Part shown: positions 47,202 to 57,554 of the stretch, in pieces | Layout of the letters: each line of letters opens with the position of its first letter | Position numbering within the stretch: the first letter of the stretch is position 1 | Translations under genes and position numbers: made by a program | Source of the DNA: Streptococcus urinalis 2285-97 | GTDB lineage: Bacteria; Bacillota; Bacilli; Lactobacillales; Streptococcaceae | Direction of reading: 5' to 3' | DNA: 64,000 nt | Assembly (NCBI RefSeq): GCF_000188055.2 | Contig: NZ_AEUZ02000001.1 | Coordinates: 1,316,001 to 1,380,000 of the forward strand | The notes under the pieces: model-generated | Seen by the model: the letters and a program-made list of their open reading frames with translations, nothing else | Databases searched by the model: none | Told to the model about the DNA's origin: nothing

Positions 47202-48530
47202 AAAAAAGCTTGTTTGCAAGCTTTTTTTATTTAAAAGCACCCCATTTGTGGGTGCAAATTTTATTTTTGAACAGTTTTGAACAGTATTATAATTAGCATT
47301 TGCCCAAGTTTTTGATAAAAAATCATTATTGATATGGTACTGGGGTTTGTTTTGATTAGTTTCTAAGAAAGGTTGTACAGCTTTATCAAAGGCTAGCCAG
47401 CCATTCCATCCCATATGAATAGTATCTTGCATAAAGTAAGGATTTCCACCATCTTTTGAGAAATCGGCAATATTTGTAAATCCTTGAGATTCTAATTGGT
47501 ATTTGATTTTTGCAACTGCTTGTTGATATCTACTCTGACTTAGTCCGGTAAATTTTGCCCATCTATCGTTGACTGGAGGTATAATAAACATCACATTCGT
47601 ATTATTTTTAGCTAATTGAGATAATGCTAGCTGTAAATCATTATACTCAGGTGATTTTACATAATTATCATTAGCTTGAAAGTTCCGTAATCGTCTTAAT
47701 TCTGGAGCAATCCTATTTTTGTAGAAACCATTACTAATATGAAATCGATTATTTGAAGTTGCTACTGCTCCTCGTTTTGTCGCTAGTTGTCCTAAGCGGT
47801 CATAAGAAAATTGTCTTGGTAAACCTAATACTCTAGGTTTAATGCGCAATTCATAGTTCTTAGATTTACCTAAATGACGAAACATGGATTCTTCTCTTAA
47901 GTTTAATTGGTAATTAAACTTTAATACTAGTTTATCCCATGAATTCAAGCGCTGACCATTCGCAACTTTTTTTAATAAGGATTGATAAGAAACCCCTGGA
48001 TTAACTTTCATAATACGATTTGCAGCGTACCGGCTCACTTTTCCTTTATCGGCATGTAATAAAAATGAGATTAATTGTGAATTTGAAAGGTACTGTTGAA
48101 CAGCACCTGGCATTGTCCCTTGAGGTGTGAACCATTGTGGAGATATCACGTAAACTGCCTTTTTATTTTTCAATTCATGGTTTATTTGTTGCATTCCATA
48201 AAACTGAGATAAATTTGCAGTACCTCTTTTGCCAATTAAAAATGGTCTATATGATCTATGATATTTCTCAGCTAAAACAGATGGATGCATACTATCCATC
48301 CTATTCCATTCACTTGATCCAAAAAAAGGGACAAAATACTGCTTGGAATCTGATAAAGCTTGCCTTTTTAAAACGCCATTTTTGAATGAGGTATTGGTCA
48401 GAGCCACAGCATCCTCTTTTTCTTGACGTAAATTGTGCTTTATTTTAGGTGAGAAATTTAATATTGTTACTACAACTAGTAGAAAAGCTATCAAAATCGG
48501 GCCTAAAATATGCCACAATCGTTTAAGCAT
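47190..48530 (-). CDS. dltD: teichoic acid D-alanylation protein DltD, with altered C-terminus
   Basis: A 446-residue DltD: an N-terminal membrane helix (about 8-27) and an extracellular SGNH-like esterase domain with the nucleophile Ser in [11 protein letters not shown] (about 69-79) and the His in [10 protein letters not shown] (about 392-401). It transfers D-alanine to lipoteichoic acid on the outer face. The normal end appears to be NTVQK then TAA at residue 419; a 10-bp tandem duplication (47265-47284) shifts the frame and adds 28 residues that are read through the terminator hairpin and into the opposite strand of malG. Catalytic residues are upstream and unaffected. The start overlaps the dltC stop by 8 bases. 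Confidence 0.9.
   Translation of the reverse strand: MLKRLWHILGPILIAFLLVVVTILNFSPKIKHNLRQEKEDAVALTNTSFKNGVLKRQALSDSKQYFVPFFGSSEWNRMDSMHPSVLAEKYHRSYRPFLIGKRGTANLSQFYGMQQINHELKNKKAVYVISPQWFTPQGTMPGAVQQYLSNSQLISFLLHADKGKVSRYAANRIMKVNPGVSYQSLLKKVANGQRLNSWDKLVLKFNYQLNLREESMFRHLGKSKNYELRIKPRVLGLPRQFSYDRLGQLATKRGAVATSNNRFHISNGFYKNRIAPELRRLRNFQANDNYVKSPEYNDLQLALSQLAKNNTNVMFIIPPVNDRWAKFTGLSQSRYQQAVAKIKYQLESQGFTNIADFSKDGGNPYFMQDTIHMGWNGWLAFDKAVQPFLETNQNKPQYHINNDFLSKTWANANYNTVQNCSKIKFAPTNGVLLNKKSLQTSFFLFN
47204..47231 (+). terminator. terminator after malG
   Basis: AAAGCTTGTTTGCAAGCTTT stem-loop with a long T run (ending TTTTTTTATT) right after the malG stop. Confidence 0.9.
47235..47260 (-). terminator. 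dltD terminator hairpin, now inside the coding frame
   Basis: GCACCCACAAATGGGGTGC then TTTT on the minus strand: stem GCACCC/GGGTGC. The extended dltD frame passes through it, so a ribosome could disturb the hairpin. Confidence 0.65.
47265..47284. repeat. 10-bp tandem duplication at the end of dltD
   Basis: TTTTGAACAG occurs twice in direct succession (47265-47274 and 47275-47284). Removing one copy gives the minus-strand reading AAT ACT GTT CAA AAA TAA (NTVQK then stop), so the duplication explains the missing stop. Confidence 0.9.
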
Positions 48531-48762
48531 TTTTGAGTTCCTCTACCCCTTCAACAATTTTGTTAACTGTATTCCAATCTTCTCGACCAAACTCTGAAAT
48601 AGGTACTTTAATATTAAATGTATTTTCCAATTCCACGATTAATTCAACCGTTCCTAAACTATCTAATACACCTGCATCAAATAAATCTTCATCTTTAATG
48701 TCAGAAACATCTTCCATAAAAAGACGATCAAATAATTCAATAATGGTTTCTTCTGTAGACAT
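48523..48762 (-). CDS. dltC: D-alanyl carrier protein
   Basis: A 79-residue acyl-carrier-like protein. The phosphopantetheine attachment Ser35 is in [13 protein letters not shown]. It carries D-alanine from DltA to DltB. Start is at [11 protein letters not shown] with GAGGA 6 bases upstream; an ATG 18 bases earlier lies before the ribosome site and is not used. It follows dltB by 17 bases and overlaps dltD by 8. Confidence 0.96.
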   Translation of the reverse strand: MSTEETIIELFDRLFMEDVSDIKDEDLFDAGVLDSLGTVELIVELENTFNIKVPISEFGREDWNTVNKIVEGVEELKNA

Positions 48763-48779
48763 AAACATTCCTCTTTTCA

Positions 48780-50033
48780 TTAATAACGCTTAAACCATAA
48801 ATGGTTTAAAAATCCTGAGAATATAAGTAACGAAAACATGACAACATGAAATGTTACAAATATTGCAAAATAGTGGTACACTTTTCCTTCAAATAATGGT
48901 GGTAATTCTTTCTTTTTCCGATTACGGTTGATTTCTTTTTTCTTCCGTAGCCAAGCATCATTAATTACCAATCCCAAACCATGAAATAAACCATAAACAA
49001 TATAATACCATGTTAAACCATGCCAAAATCCCATTAAAAGCATATTAGCTAAGTAAGCAACACTTGAAGTCGTGTTTCTATTTTTAAAGACCTTCTTTTT
49101 TATTAACAAATGAACAAGTCTCATAAAAACAAAATCTCTAAACCAAAATGATAGACTCATATGCCATCTATTCCAAAATTCTTTTAAACTAGATGACAAG
49201 AATGGCATATTAAAGTTTTCAGGTGTTTTTATTCCCATCAAGTAAGAAATGGCAATAGCAAACATAGAGTACCCAGCAAAGTCAAAAAATAAATTGAAAC
49301 CATAACAATACATTACCAAGAGTGTTTCTTTGTTAAAGAGACCACCAATAGCAATGGCTTTCATTTCAATATTTGGTAATAATAAAGTTCCTAAACAATA
49401 GGAAATAATATGTTTATAGAGAAAGCCTAACATAATATATTTAACAGCTTTCTCAAGCATATTCAAAAGTTCATCTCTTTCTGGAATATGGTGATAATCT
49501 TCTTCAAATCTTCTATAGCGATCTATCGGTCCACTTGAAAAAGTGGGTAAAAAAATCATAAACCGAACAAATGAGAACAGACTCACATTACTTAAAGTCC
49601 CATCTCTTAGTTCAATAATCATACCAACACTTTTAAATGTCAGATAAGAAATACCTAAAAAACTAAAGAGACTTATTGATTCACCTCTTGATAACAAGGG
49701 TGTGAATTTTACAATGACTAAAGGTACAATGGTTAGTATTGTTGTTAAATAAAAGATACTAGACTGATTCGCGTTTCGACGGTAAATTTGATAGCACATA
49801 ACACAAATAGTTTGCCAAATTAAGTAAAGTAAAAAAGCAAACAATTGTGGATACTTATTACCACCGAACATAAATAAAATAAATAATAAACTGACTACCG
49901 TTTCATAAACCACAAATCTCTTTTTATAGAATAATCCAATGAAGATGGGTAAGATAGCAATTACTAAATAGACAAAATAGATAGGATTACCATAGGGTTC
50001 CAAGTAAGGAATATGATTAAAAAATGATATCAT
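48780..50033 (-). CDS. dltB: D-alanyl transfer protein DltB (MBOAT)
   Basis: A 417-residue membrane-bound O-acyltransferase with about ten to twelve helices. The MBOAT signature includes [18 protein letters not shown] (about 280-297) and the active-site His in [11 protein letters not shown] (about 328-338). It moves D-alanine from DltC across the membrane for DltD. It overlaps dltA by 4 bases. Confidence 0.95.
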   Translation of the reverse strand: MISFFNHIPYLEPYGNPIYFVYLVIAILPIFIGLFYKKRFVVYETVVSLLFILFMFGGNKYPQLFAFLLYLIWQTICVMCYQIYRRNANQSSIFYLTTILTIVPLVIVKFTPLLSRGESISLFSFLGISYLTFKSVGMIIELRDGTLSNVSLFSFVRFMIFLPTFSSGPIDRYRRFEEDYHHIPERDELLNMLEKAVKYIMLGFLYKHIISYCLGTLLLPNIEMKAIAIGGLFNKETLLVMYCYGFNLFFDFAGYSMFAIAISYLMGIKTPENFNMPFLSSSLKEFWNRWHMSLSFWFRDFVFMRLVHLLIKKKVFKNRNTTSSVAYLANMLLMGFWHGLTWYYIVYGLFHGLGLVINDAWLRKKKEINRNRKKKELPPLFEGKVYHYFAIFVTFHVVMFSLLIFSGFLNHLWFKRY

Positions 50034-51568
50034 TTTTGATTAACCTCATTTATGAGAGATTTAATATCAATTTTACCATTTGGTGTCAATGGTAGACTAT
50101 CACGATAAATAAACTTAGATGGCATCATATATGACATCATGGTATCTTTAACAGATTCTTTAATTGCTTTAGTCAGATCCAATTCTCGATCAAACTGATC
50201 ACCTACACCCGGTTTTAAAACAATGTAGGCTAATAGATTTTGAACCTTGTGTTCTTTATTGTATCTTGGTACTGCAACAGCTGATTCTACATATGGAGAG
50301 TGGTTTAAATGCTGTGAAACATCTTCTAGTTCAATCCGATAGCCACCATATTTAATTTGAAAGTCTAAACGTCCGCCATATAGAAGTAAGCCATCATTAT
50401 TAAATGAACCAAGATCACCAGTGTGATAAGCTGGTTTTCCATTAAACTGGAAAAATGCTTCTTTTGTTTTTTCAGGATTATTAATATACCCCTTTGAAAC
50501 TGCTGGACCAGTAACTATGACTTCTCCTTGTTGGCCATTTGATAGTTCATTACCATTCTCATCAATAATAAAGGTTGGAGAATCAGATTTTGGATAGCCT
50601 ATTGGTAAGCGTTTATAAGTTTCAAGCATTTCTTTTGTAATAGATACAGCAGATAATGCCACTGTAGCTTCCGTTGGTCCATAAGCATTAACGATAGTCA
50701 CATCTGGAAAACGGTCAAATAATTTACGAGCAGTTGAATTGGTTAATTCTTCACCATCAAAGTAAAAATGACTTAATTGAGGCATTTTTTCTTGACAAAA
50801 ATCATCACTCAACATGGCAAGTTCGGCAAATGACGGCGTTGAGGTCCAAATCCCAATGGGTAATTCAGCAATTTTAGTAAACAATACTCTAAAATCTGAA
50901 ACTAATTCTTTAGGTAGTGCAAACAAAGTTCCACCAAGTGCTAATGTAGGAGCCCAGTACATAACTGATAAATCAAATGAATATGGTGGCTGTGCAAGCA
51001 TTTGTGGTTGACTTGGTATATTAAATTCTTTATCCTCTATCATCCAATTTGTGAAACTTAGTAAATTATCATGAGAGATTTGAACCCCTTTTGGCATACC
51101 AGTCGTCCCAGACGTAAAGATAATATAGTAAGTATCATCACCGACAACAGAGTGATCTATGTTATAAGTTAGTGCAGCTTTTTTAGCATTATTTATTTCA
51201 GTTATGGTAACTGTTTTGGTTTGTCCAAAATCAAAATCAATGTCTTCAATCAAGATTACTAAACTTGGTTGCGCAATAGCAATAATATTTTTTAGACGTT
51301 CAGGTGCCGTATGAACATCAACTGGAATATAAGCATGACCAGATTTTGTGAGGGCTACAAATGTCGCCAACATATCGTAGGTTTGAGCTCCAAAAACTAA
51401 AACGGGACTTTTGTATTTTAAACCTAAACTATCAATATAATTTGCAATAGCATCAGAATCACGTTTTAAATCAGCATAGGTTTGCTCTACTCCTAGGCAG
51501 TGATAAACTGGAAATTGTGGTTGTGTTTTTGCAAACCCTTCAATGGTTGCAATCATATCTGCAATCAT
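50030..51568 (-). CDS. dltA: D-alanine--D-alanyl carrier protein ligase
   Basis: A 512-residue adenylate-forming enzyme that activates D-alanine and loads it on DltC. Core motifs: [18 protein letters not shown] (about 150-167), [13 protein letters not shown] (about 290-302), HTGDLG (about 380), [13 protein letters not shown] (about 396-408) and the catalytic Lys in TPNGKID near the end. GGAG 6 bases ahead of ATG. It is the second gene of dltXABCD. Confidence 0.96.
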   Translation of the reverse strand: MIADMIATIEGFAKTQPQFPVYHCLGVEQTYADLKRDSDAIANYIDSLGLKYKSPVLVFGAQTYDMLATFVALTKSGHAYIPVDVHTAPERLKNIIAIAQPSLVILIEDIDFDFGQTKTVTITEINNAKKAALTYNIDHSVVGDDTYYIIFTSGTTGMPKGVQISHDNLLSFTNWMIEDKEFNIPSQPQMLAQPPYSFDLSVMYWAPTLALGGTLFALPKELVSDFRVLFTKIAELPIGIWTSTPSFAELAMLSDDFCQEKMPQLSHFYFDGEELTNSTARKLFDRFPDVTIVNAYGPTEATVALSAVSITKEMLETYKRLPIGYPKSDSPTFIIDENGNELSNGQQGEVIVTGPAVSKGYINNPEKTKEAFFQFNGKPAYHTGDLGSFNNDGLLLYGGRLDFQIKYGGYRIELEDVSQHLNHSPYVESAVAVPRYNKEHKVQNLLAYIVLKPGVGDQFDRELDLTKAIKESVKDTMMSYMMPSKFIYRDSLPLTPNGKIDIKSLINEVNQK

Positions 51569-51579
51569 ATGATTCTCCT

Positions 51580-51720
51580 TTAAAACTCATTATAGATAAA
51601 TGTCGCTTGTCCATGACCAGCATAGCCAAAAAAGTACAGTAATAATAGAAAAATAACATAAAATAAGATCACTTTTCCTATAAAGACAGTATATTTTGAA
51701 TTCTTTATTTTTTTTAACAT
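51580..51720 (-). CDS. dltX: DltX, small membrane protein of the dlt operon
   Basis: A 46-residue protein found by reading upstream of dltA: a basic start ([13 protein letters not shown]), one transmembrane helix (about 15-33, [17 protein letters not shown]) and the hallmark C-terminus [11 protein letters not shown]. This C-terminal motif defines DltX, which takes part in D-alanine transfer in Bacillus and streptococci and is often missed in annotation. It ends 11 bases before dltA and is first in the operon. Confidence 0.93.
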   Translation of the reverse strand: MLKKIKNSKYTVFIGKVILFYVIFLLLLYFFGYAGHGQATFIYNEF

Positions 51721-51760
51721 GACACCATACTTTCTTAATAAAAATATAATTACTAGTGAA

Positions 51761-51789
51761 ATTTTACTTGAAAAACTTTAATAAGACAA
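51761..51789 (-). promoter_or_regulatory. dlt operon promoter
   Basis: On the minus strand TTGTCT (51784-51789), 17 bases, TAAAAT (51761-51766), 40 bases before the dltX start. Confidence 0.65.
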
Positions 51790-51888
51790 GCTAAAATGAC
51801 AATTATTAAATAAAAAGATTATTTAACATTTTATTTTCTTAAATTTTTCTTTAAATTTATTTTTCTAACGATAGTTAACTCCTAAAAG

Positions 51889-51905
51889 CTTAAGGAAATC
51901 TTAAC
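51889..51905 (-). promoter_or_regulatory. CiaR-box-like direct repeat
   Basis: GTTAAGATTTCCTTAAG on the minus strand fits NTTAAG-N5-WTTAAG except for C at the W position. CiaR is known to act on the pneumococcal dlt operon, but this site lies about 100 bases above the best promoter, so it is tentative. Confidence 0.25.
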
Positions 51906-51920
51906 TGAAAAAATTCCTAA

Positions 51921-51945
51921 AAAAAAGCATGGAAAAATTGTTTCC
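51921..51945 (-). terminator. terminator after uvrB
   Basis: GGAAACAATTTTTCC then ATGC and eight T on the minus strand. The stem is weak (GGAAA/TTTCC) but the T run is strong. Confidence 0.5.
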
Positions 51946-51947
51946 AA

Positions 51948-53939
51948 TTAATCCATAGCTTTCAATTCTAAAATCATATCTCTTATTTGTGTAGCCAACT
52001 CAAAATCAAGTAATTCAGCTGCTTCATGCATCTCTTTCTGGAATTTTTTAATGGTTTTTTGACGCTCTGATTTCGTTAAAGTATTGAAATCAACAACTTC
52101 TTTTTCTTCACCGGATTCATCACGTTTAGAGATTGTAATCAAGTCTCTAATTTCCTTCTTAATTGTCTGAGGAACAATATGATGTTCATCATTGTAAGCC
52201 ATTTGAATTTGACGACGCCTTGCAGTTTCATCGATAGCTTTTTGCATGGAATCAGTCATTTTGTCTGCGTACATAATAACATGACCTTCAGAATTTCGTG
52301 CTGCTCGACCAATTGTTTGAATTAGTCCACGTTCATTTCTCAAAAATCCTTCTTTATCAGCATCTAAAATAGCAACTAAGCTGACCTCAGGAACATCAAT
52401 ACCTTCTCTAAGCAAATTAATCCCGATTAAGACATCAAATACTCCCAATCTTAAGTCTCTAATGATTTCAGTTCTTTCAAGAGTTTTGATATCAGAATGC
52501 ATGTACTTGACTTTTACACCCATTTCTTTCAAATAGTCCGTTAAATCTTCAGCCATTTTTTTAGTTAAAGTTGTAATAAAAGTTCGTTCACCTTTATCAG
52601 CACGTTTGGTGATTTCTCCCAGTAAGTCATCCATCTGTCCCATACTTGGTCTTACTTCAACTTCTGGATCAAGTAGCCCTGTCGGACGTATTATTTGTTC
52701 AATAACTGTATCAGTTTGCTCCATTTCGTAATCACCTGGAGTAGCTGAGACGTAAACGATCTGATGAACATGACTTTCAAATTCTTCTCGTCTTAATGGT
52801 CGATTGTCCAAAGCTGAAGGTAATCTAAAGCCATAATCAACAAGCATTTGTTTCCGAGCTTTGTCTCCATTATACATCCCTTTTATTTGTCCCATAGTCA
52901 TATGACTTTCATCAATCATAATGAGAAAGTCTTCTGGGAAAAAGTCCAATAATGTATAGGGAGGTTCCCCTTTTTGACGACCATCCATATGTCTTGAATA
53001 ATTTTCAACACCACTGGTGTAACCTATTTCTCTTAACATTTCAATGTCATATTCTGTTCTTTGTTTAAGTCGTTGGGCCTCTAACAATTTTCCTTCAGAT
53101 TCAAACAAAGCTAGTTGTTCTTCTAATTCCTTTTGAATGAGTGAAATTGAATGTTCCATATGTTCATCGTTTGTCACAAAGTGAGTCGCTGGGAATAAAA
53201 CCAGATGGTCCACTTCACCTAAACTTTTACCAGTTAGACTTTCAATTTCTCTAATACGGTCAATTTCGTCTCCAAAAAATTCTACTCTAAAGGCATGCTC
53301 ATCTCTTGAGGCTGGAAAAATCTCAACAATATCTCCCCTAACCCTAAATCTTCCACGTTGAAAATCAATATCATTTCGTTCAAACTGAATGTCAACTAAT
53401 TGGTTTAGAAGTTGGTCTCTTGAGATTTCTTGGCCTGGGCGTAGACTTACAGCTGAATCAGCATATTCTTTTGGTGAACCAAGACCATAAATGCAGGACA
53501 CAGACGCCACAACAATAACATCATTTCGCTCAAGTAAGGCTGAAGTCGCTGAATGTCGTAATTTATCAATTTCATCATTGACAGAACTGTCTTTTTCGAT
53601 ATAAGTGTCACTTGAAGGTACATAAGCTTCAGGTTGATAATAATCATAATAGGACACAAAATATTCAACAGCATTGTTAGGAAAAAATTCCTTAAATTCA
53701 CTATACAATTGTCCCGCCAAAGTTTTATTGTGGGCAATAACTAGCGTTGGTTTGTTCACTTTGCTGATGACTTGACTCATGGTATAGGTTTTACCAGTAC
53801 CAGTAGCTCCTAGTAATATCTGAGCCTTTTCACCACCTTCAATATTGTCTACAAGTTCTTCTATTGCTTGAGGTTGATCTCCTGAAGGTGCATACTTTGA
53901 GATTAACTCAAATTGATTGGTTTCATTTCTATCTATCAT
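51948..53939 (-). CDS. uvrB: excinuclease ABC subunit B
   Basis: A 663-residue UvrB, the damage-verifying helicase-like subunit of nucleotide excision repair. Walker [13 protein letters not shown] (about 42-53), the beta-hairpin [20 protein letters not shown] (about 96-115), helicase motifs DESHMTMGQ and QTIGRAARN (about 540), and a C-terminal UVR motif (about 625-660, [13 protein letters not shown]). All domains are complete. It is a single gene with an ATG start; no LexA-like site is evident. Confidence 0.98.
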   Translation of the reverse strand: MIDRNETNQFELISKYAPSGDQPQAIEELVDNIEGGEKAQILLGATGTGKTYTMSQVISKVNKPTLVIAHNKTLAGQLYSEFKEFFPNNAVEYFVSYYDYYQPEAYVPSSDTYIEKDSSVNDEIDKLRHSATSALLERNDVIVVASVSCIYGLGSPKEYADSAVSLRPGQEISRDQLLNQLVDIQFERNDIDFQRGRFRVRGDIVEIFPASRDEHAFRVEFFGDEIDRIREIESLTGKSLGEVDHLVLFPATHFVTNDEHMEHSISLIQKELEEQLALFESEGKLLEAQRLKQRTEYDIEMLREIGYTSGVENYSRHMDGRQKGEPPYTLLDFFPEDFLIMIDESHMTMGQIKGMYNGDKARKQMLVDYGFRLPSALDNRPLRREEFESHVHQIVYVSATPGDYEMEQTDTVIEQIIRPTGLLDPEVEVRPSMGQMDDLLGEITKRADKGERTFITTLTKKMAEDLTDYLKEMGVKVKYMHSDIKTLERTEIIRDLRLGVFDVLIGINLLREGIDVPEVSLVAILDADKEGFLRNERGLIQTIGRAARNSEGHVIMYADKMTDSMQKAIDETARRRQIQMAYNDEHHIVPQTIKKEIRDLITISKRDESGEEKEVVDFNTLTKSERQKTIKKFQKEMHEAAELLDFELATQIRDMILELKAMD

Positions 53940-54059
53940 AGTTCTATTTTATCACAGTATGATTGAAATGAACTTATATTACTATAGCAATTAAGAAGAT
54001 AACTAAGTTATTTAAGTCTATTCTATGTCATAAAACCTAACATGATAATTAAAATCATA

Positions 54060-54088
54060 TTGCTTTTCCTTTTAAATTTTGCTATAAT
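54060..54088 (+). promoter_or_regulatory. glnPQ promoter
   Basis: TTGCTT (54060-54065), 17 bases, TATAAT (54083-54088), 28 bases before the ATG at 54117. Confidence 0.7.
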
Positions 54089-54116
54089 TAGGAATATTTT
54101 TTTAAAGGAGAATGAC

Positions 54117-56279
54117 ATGAAGAAGAAAATAAAGCATAGTCTACTGCTTTTGTTATCCCTTTTCTTTATGATAGGTGGTGTAGCAAAAGCTGAAACAATT
54201 GATATTGTTTCAGATACTGCATATGCACCTTTTGAATTTAAGGATTCTGACCAAGTATATAAAGGAATTGATGTTGATATCGTAAATGAAGTAGCAAAAC
54301 GTAGTGGTTGGGATATCAATATGACTTTTCCGGGTTTTGATGCCGCTGTCAATGCGGTTCAATCTGGACAGGCAGATGCTTTAATGGCTGGAACAACGAT
54401 TACAAGTGCTCGTAAAAAAGTACTAACATTTTCAAAGCCATACTATGACACAAAAATTGTTTTATATACTAGTAAAAATAAAAAGGTAACTAAATACAGC
54501 CAATTAAAAGGCAAAACAGTTGGTGTTAAAAATGGCACTGCTGCTCAATCTTTCCTTGAAAAGAAACAATCAAAATATGGTTACAAAGTAAAAACCTTTG
54601 ATACCGGAGATTTAATGAATAATAGCTTGGATTCAGGCTCAATTGATGCAGCGATGGATGATCAACCAGTTGTCCAATATGCGATTAATCAAGGTAAGAA
54701 ATATGCCATTAATATGGCTGGTGAAGCAGTCGGTAGTTTTGGTTTTTCTGTCAAAAAAGGTAGTAAATACGAATACCTCATTCCTCAATTTAACAAAGCC
54801 TTAAAGGCAATGAAGTCTGATGGTACCTATGAACAAATCATGTCAAAATGGCTTGGTTCAGAAGGAAAATCATCAGGAAATGCTGATGCAAAAGCAACAC
54901 CTAAGAAAAGTACCTATAAAGTTGTGGCTGACTCTTCTTTTGCTCCTTTTGAATTCCAAAATGGAAATGGAAAATATGTCGGAATTGACATGGAATTAAT
55001 TAAAGCTATTGCAAAACAGCAAGGCTTTACAATTCAAATTTCAAATCCTGGATTTGATGCTGCTTTAAATGCCGTTCAATCTGGACAAGCTGATGGTGTT
55101 ATTGCTGGGATGTCAATTACTGATGAACGCAAAAAAACATTTGACTTTTCTGATTCTTACTACTCATCTAATATTCTATTAGGTGTTAAAAAAGATTCAC
55201 CAATCAAATCATATTCAGATTTGAAAGGTAAAACAGTTGGAGCGAAAAAAGGAACTGCTTCCTATGATTTCTTAGATCAACATAAATCAAAATATGGTTA
55301 TCATTTAAAAGCGTTTGACGATGCCTCATCAATGTATGATAGTTTAAATTCAGGTTCTATTGAAGCACTAATGGATGATGAATCAATCCTTAAGTATTCT
55401 ATTAAACAAGGTCGTCAATTCAAGACACCAATTAAAGGTGAACCATCTGGAGAATATGGCTTTGCTGTTAAAAAAGGTTCTAATCCAGAATTGATTGAAA
55501 TGTTTAATAATGGACTAGCTTCACTCAAAGCTTCTGGTAAATATGAAAAAACTATCAATAAGTATTTAAGTAATGAAAAAACAAGCAAATCAACTAATAA
55601 AGAAGCTGATGAATCCACAATTTCTGGACTCATTTCAAACAATTATAAACAATTGTTATCTGGTCTTGGTACTACCATTAGTTTAACACTTATTTCATTT
55701 GCTATCGCCATGGTAATTGGTATCTTGTTTGGTATGATGGCTGTTTCACCAAGTAAAAGCTTAAAGGTAATTTCTTCAGTGTTTGTTGATGTTGTCCGTG
55801 GTATTCCATTGATGATTGTAGCTGCATTTATTTTCTGGGGTATTCCAAATCTAATTGAAAGTATGACAGGTCATCAATCACCAATTAATGACTTCCTCGC
55901 AGCAACTATTGCCCTTTCATTAAACGGTGGAGCTTATATTGCTGAAATTGTCAGAGGTGGAATTGAAGCTGTTCCTGTTGGTCAAATGGAAGCAAGTCGA
56001 AGCTTGGGTATCCCATATCGTAAGACAATGCAAAAAGTCATCTTACCACAAGCGGTTAAATTGATGTTACCAAACTTTATTAACCAATTTGTTATTTCAC
56101 TTAAAGATACAACTATTGTTTCAGCGATTGGTTTAGTTGAACTCTTCCAAACAGGAAAAATTATTATCGCTCGTAACTATCAATCGTTCCGTATGTATGC
56201 TATTTTAGCAATTATCTATCTTGTCATCATTACATTATTAACAAAATTAGCAAAACGTTTAGAAAAGAGGCTTAACTAA
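54117..56279 (+). CDS. glnP: glutamine-type ABC transporter, fused double substrate-binding domain and permease
   Basis: A 720-residue fusion of the GlnP type: signal segment (about 1-25, ending GGVAKAE), a first SBP_bac_3 domain (about 27-258, [21 protein letters not shown]), a second (about 283-500, [20 protein letters not shown]), and a C-terminal permease (about 520-720) with EAA loop [19 protein letters not shown]. In Lactococcus GlnPQ the two domains bind glutamine/asparagine and glutamate with different affinities; the same is likely here. Start is MKKKIKHS with AAAGGAG ahead; an upstream in-frame ATG lies before the promoter. The stop shares a base with glnQ. Confidence 0.94.
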   Translation: MKKKIKHSLLLLLSLFFMIGGVAKAETIDIVSDTAYAPFEFKDSDQVYKGIDVDIVNEVAKRSGWDINMTFPGFDAAVNAVQSGQADALMAGTTITSARKKVLTFSKPYYDTKIVLYTSKNKKVTKYSQLKGKTVGVKNGTAAQSFLEKKQSKYGYKVKTFDTGDLMNNSLDSGSIDAAMDDQPVVQYAINQGKKYAINMAGEAVGSFGFSVKKGSKYEYLIPQFNKALKAMKSDGTYEQIMSKWLGSEGKSSGNADAKATPKKSTYKVVADSSFAPFEFQNGNGKYVGIDMELIKAIAKQQGFTIQISNPGFDAALNAVQSGQADGVIAGMSITDERKKTFDFSDSYYSSNILLGVKKDSPIKSYSDLKGKTVGAKKGTASYDFLDQHKSKYGYHLKAFDDASSMYDSLNSGSIEALMDDESILKYSIKQGRQFKTPIKGEPSGEYGFAVKKGSNPELIEMFNNGLASLKASGKYEKTINKYLSNEKTSKSTNKEADESTISGLISNNYKQLLSGLGTTISLTLISFAIAMVIGILFGMMAVSPSKSLKVISSVFVDVVRGIPLMIVAAFIFWGIPNLIESMTGHQSPINDFLAATIALSLNGGAYIAEIVRGGIEAVPVGQMEASRSLGIPYRKTMQKVILPQAVKLMLPNFINQFVISLKDTTIVSAIGLVELFQTGKIIIARNYQSFRMYAILAIIYLVIITLLTKLAKRLEKRLN

Positions 56280-57019
56280 TGGCAGAATTAAAAATTGATA
56301 TTCAAGATTTGCATAAGTCATATGGTCAAAATGAAGTTCTAAAAGGTATTGATGCAAAATTTTATGAAGGTGATGTTGTCTGTATCATCGGTCCATCTGG
56401 TTCTGGAAAGTCAACTTTTTTAAGAACTCTAAATTTATTAGAAGACATTACCAGTGGTAAAGTTGTTGTTGATGGTTTTGAACTTTCAGACAAAAAAACA
56501 AATATAGATAAAGCAAGGGAAAACATTGGAATGGTATTTCAACATTTCAACTTGTTCCCTCATATGTCTGTTATAGATAATATTACATTTGCACCAGTAG
56601 AATTAGGTAAAGAATCTAAGGAATTAGCAAAAAAACATGGTCTCGAACTACTTGAAAAAGTTGGACTTTCAGATAAAGCTGATGCGCTACCAAGTAGTCT
56701 ATCTGGAGGACAAAAACAACGTGTTGCCATTGCGCGTGCTCTAGCAATGAATCCAGATATTATGTTATTTGATGAGCCAACTTCTGCCCTTGATCCTGAA
56801 ATGGTTGGCGATGTTCTTAATGTAATGAAAGACCTAGCTGAACAAGGAATGACAATGCTGATTGTCACTCATGAAATGGGATTTGCTAGACAAGTTGCAA
56901 ATCGTGTTATCTTTACTGATGGTGGCCAGTTCTTAGAAGATGGAACGCCAGAAGATATTTTTGATCATCCTAAACATCCACGTTTGATTGAATTTCTTGA
57001 TAAAGTCTTAAATGTCTAA
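56279..57019 (+). CDS. glnQ: amino-acid ABC transporter ATPase
   Basis: A 246-residue ATPase of the polar amino-acid uptake family: Walker [13 protein letters not shown] (about 38-49), Q-loop [12 protein letters not shown], signature [12 protein letters not shown] (about 140-151), Walker [15 protein letters not shown] and switch His in [11 protein letters not shown]. Coupled to glnP by the TAATG junction and followed by a terminator, so GlnPQ is a complete transporter. Confidence 0.96.
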   Translation: MAELKIDIQDLHKSYGQNEVLKGIDAKFYEGDVVCIIGPSGSGKSTFLRTLNLLEDITSGKVVVDGFELSDKKTNIDKARENIGMVFQHFNLFPHMSVIDNITFAPVELGKESKELAKKHGLELLEKVGLSDKADALPSSLSGGQKQRVAIARALAMNPDIMLFDEPTSALDPEMVGDVLNVMKDLAEQGMTMLIVTHEMGFARQVANRVIFTDGGQFLEDGTPEDIFDHPKHPRLIEFLDKVLNV

Positions 57020-57045
57020 AAAAGAGCTTTTCAGCTCTTTTTTGA
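57017..57045 (+). terminator. terminator after glnQ
   Basis: AAAAAGAGCTTTTCAGCTCTTTTTT: stem AAAGAGCT/AGCTCTTT, loop TTTC, T run. It overlaps the glnQ stop. Confidence 0.9.
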
Positions 57046-57353
57046 TTTTTCAGTTTGATTGTGTTAGACTTAGATTAGAAAATCTTTGAAGGTATAGAAG
57101 TATGATAAACTAAAAAATCAATTCTTGTTTACTCATTTTAACGTTTGATTTTTTAGTTTACTTCTATATTTAAGACTATCATTTTTATTATGTTATTAAA
57201 TAATAATCACTATACATGACTTAGCTAGAGTATTTTTTATAAAAAGAGCTGATAATTCTGTTTATAAAAATTGGTTACACAAACCCTTATTCATTTTTGA
57301 TAGTAATATTCTTTTAAAAATGATAGGTCATCTATCTATCTTAAAATCTATAC
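57046..57353. other. gene-free AT-rich region
   Basis: About 300 bases between two terminators hold no credible coding frame on either strand: all frames are short and lack ribosome sites. The only structure seen is the inverted repeat at 57093-57168. It may be a remnant of a lost gene or of a small element. Confidence 0.6.
57093..57168. repeat. imperfect long inverted repeat
   Basis: The right arm at 57145-57168 (24 bases, TTGATTTTTTAGTTTACTTC then TATA) is fully complementary to the left arm at 57093-57121 apart from a 5-base TGATA insertion in the left arm. The spacer is 23 bases. No T tail follows, so it is not an ordinary terminator. It may be a small non-autonomous element or a structured RNA. 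Confidence 0.6.
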
Positions 57354-57354
57354 A

Positions 57355-57383
57355 AAAAAGAAGACCAAGTATTACTGGTCTTC
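57355..57383 (-). terminator. terminator after the 56-aa gene
   Basis: GAAGACCAGTAATACTTGGTCTTC then TTTTTT on the minus strand. The stop codon of the small gene is in the loop. Confidence 0.9.
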
Positions 57384-57542
57384 TTTTTTATACATTGCTT
57401 CTTTTTTTTCCCTTTCTAATCGTAACTTACGATTAGGGTTTAATTGATTAAATAATTCTTCTAACTTCTTTTTATTCCAAACATCAGCTGCAGAAACAAA
57501 ATGACCATCTTTATCACGGAATGATATCGGTTTATCTCCCAT
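57372..57542 (-). CDS. small conserved protein downstream of obgE
   Basis: A 56-residue protein (begins MGDKPISFRDKDGHFVSAAD, ends in a lysine-rich KKEDQ tail) translated by hand. GGAGGA lies 5 bases before ATG, it follows obgE by 12 bases, and the terminator is built around its stop, so it is real and co-transcribed with obgE. It is highly charged, soluble, and without a known motif. I recognise it as a streptococcal protein usually found after obgE but know no function. Confidence 0.85.
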   Translation of the reverse strand: MGDKPISFRDKDGHFVSAADVWNKKKLEELFNQLNPNRKLRLEREKKEAMYKKEDQ

Positions 57543-57554
57543 AATATTCCTCCA

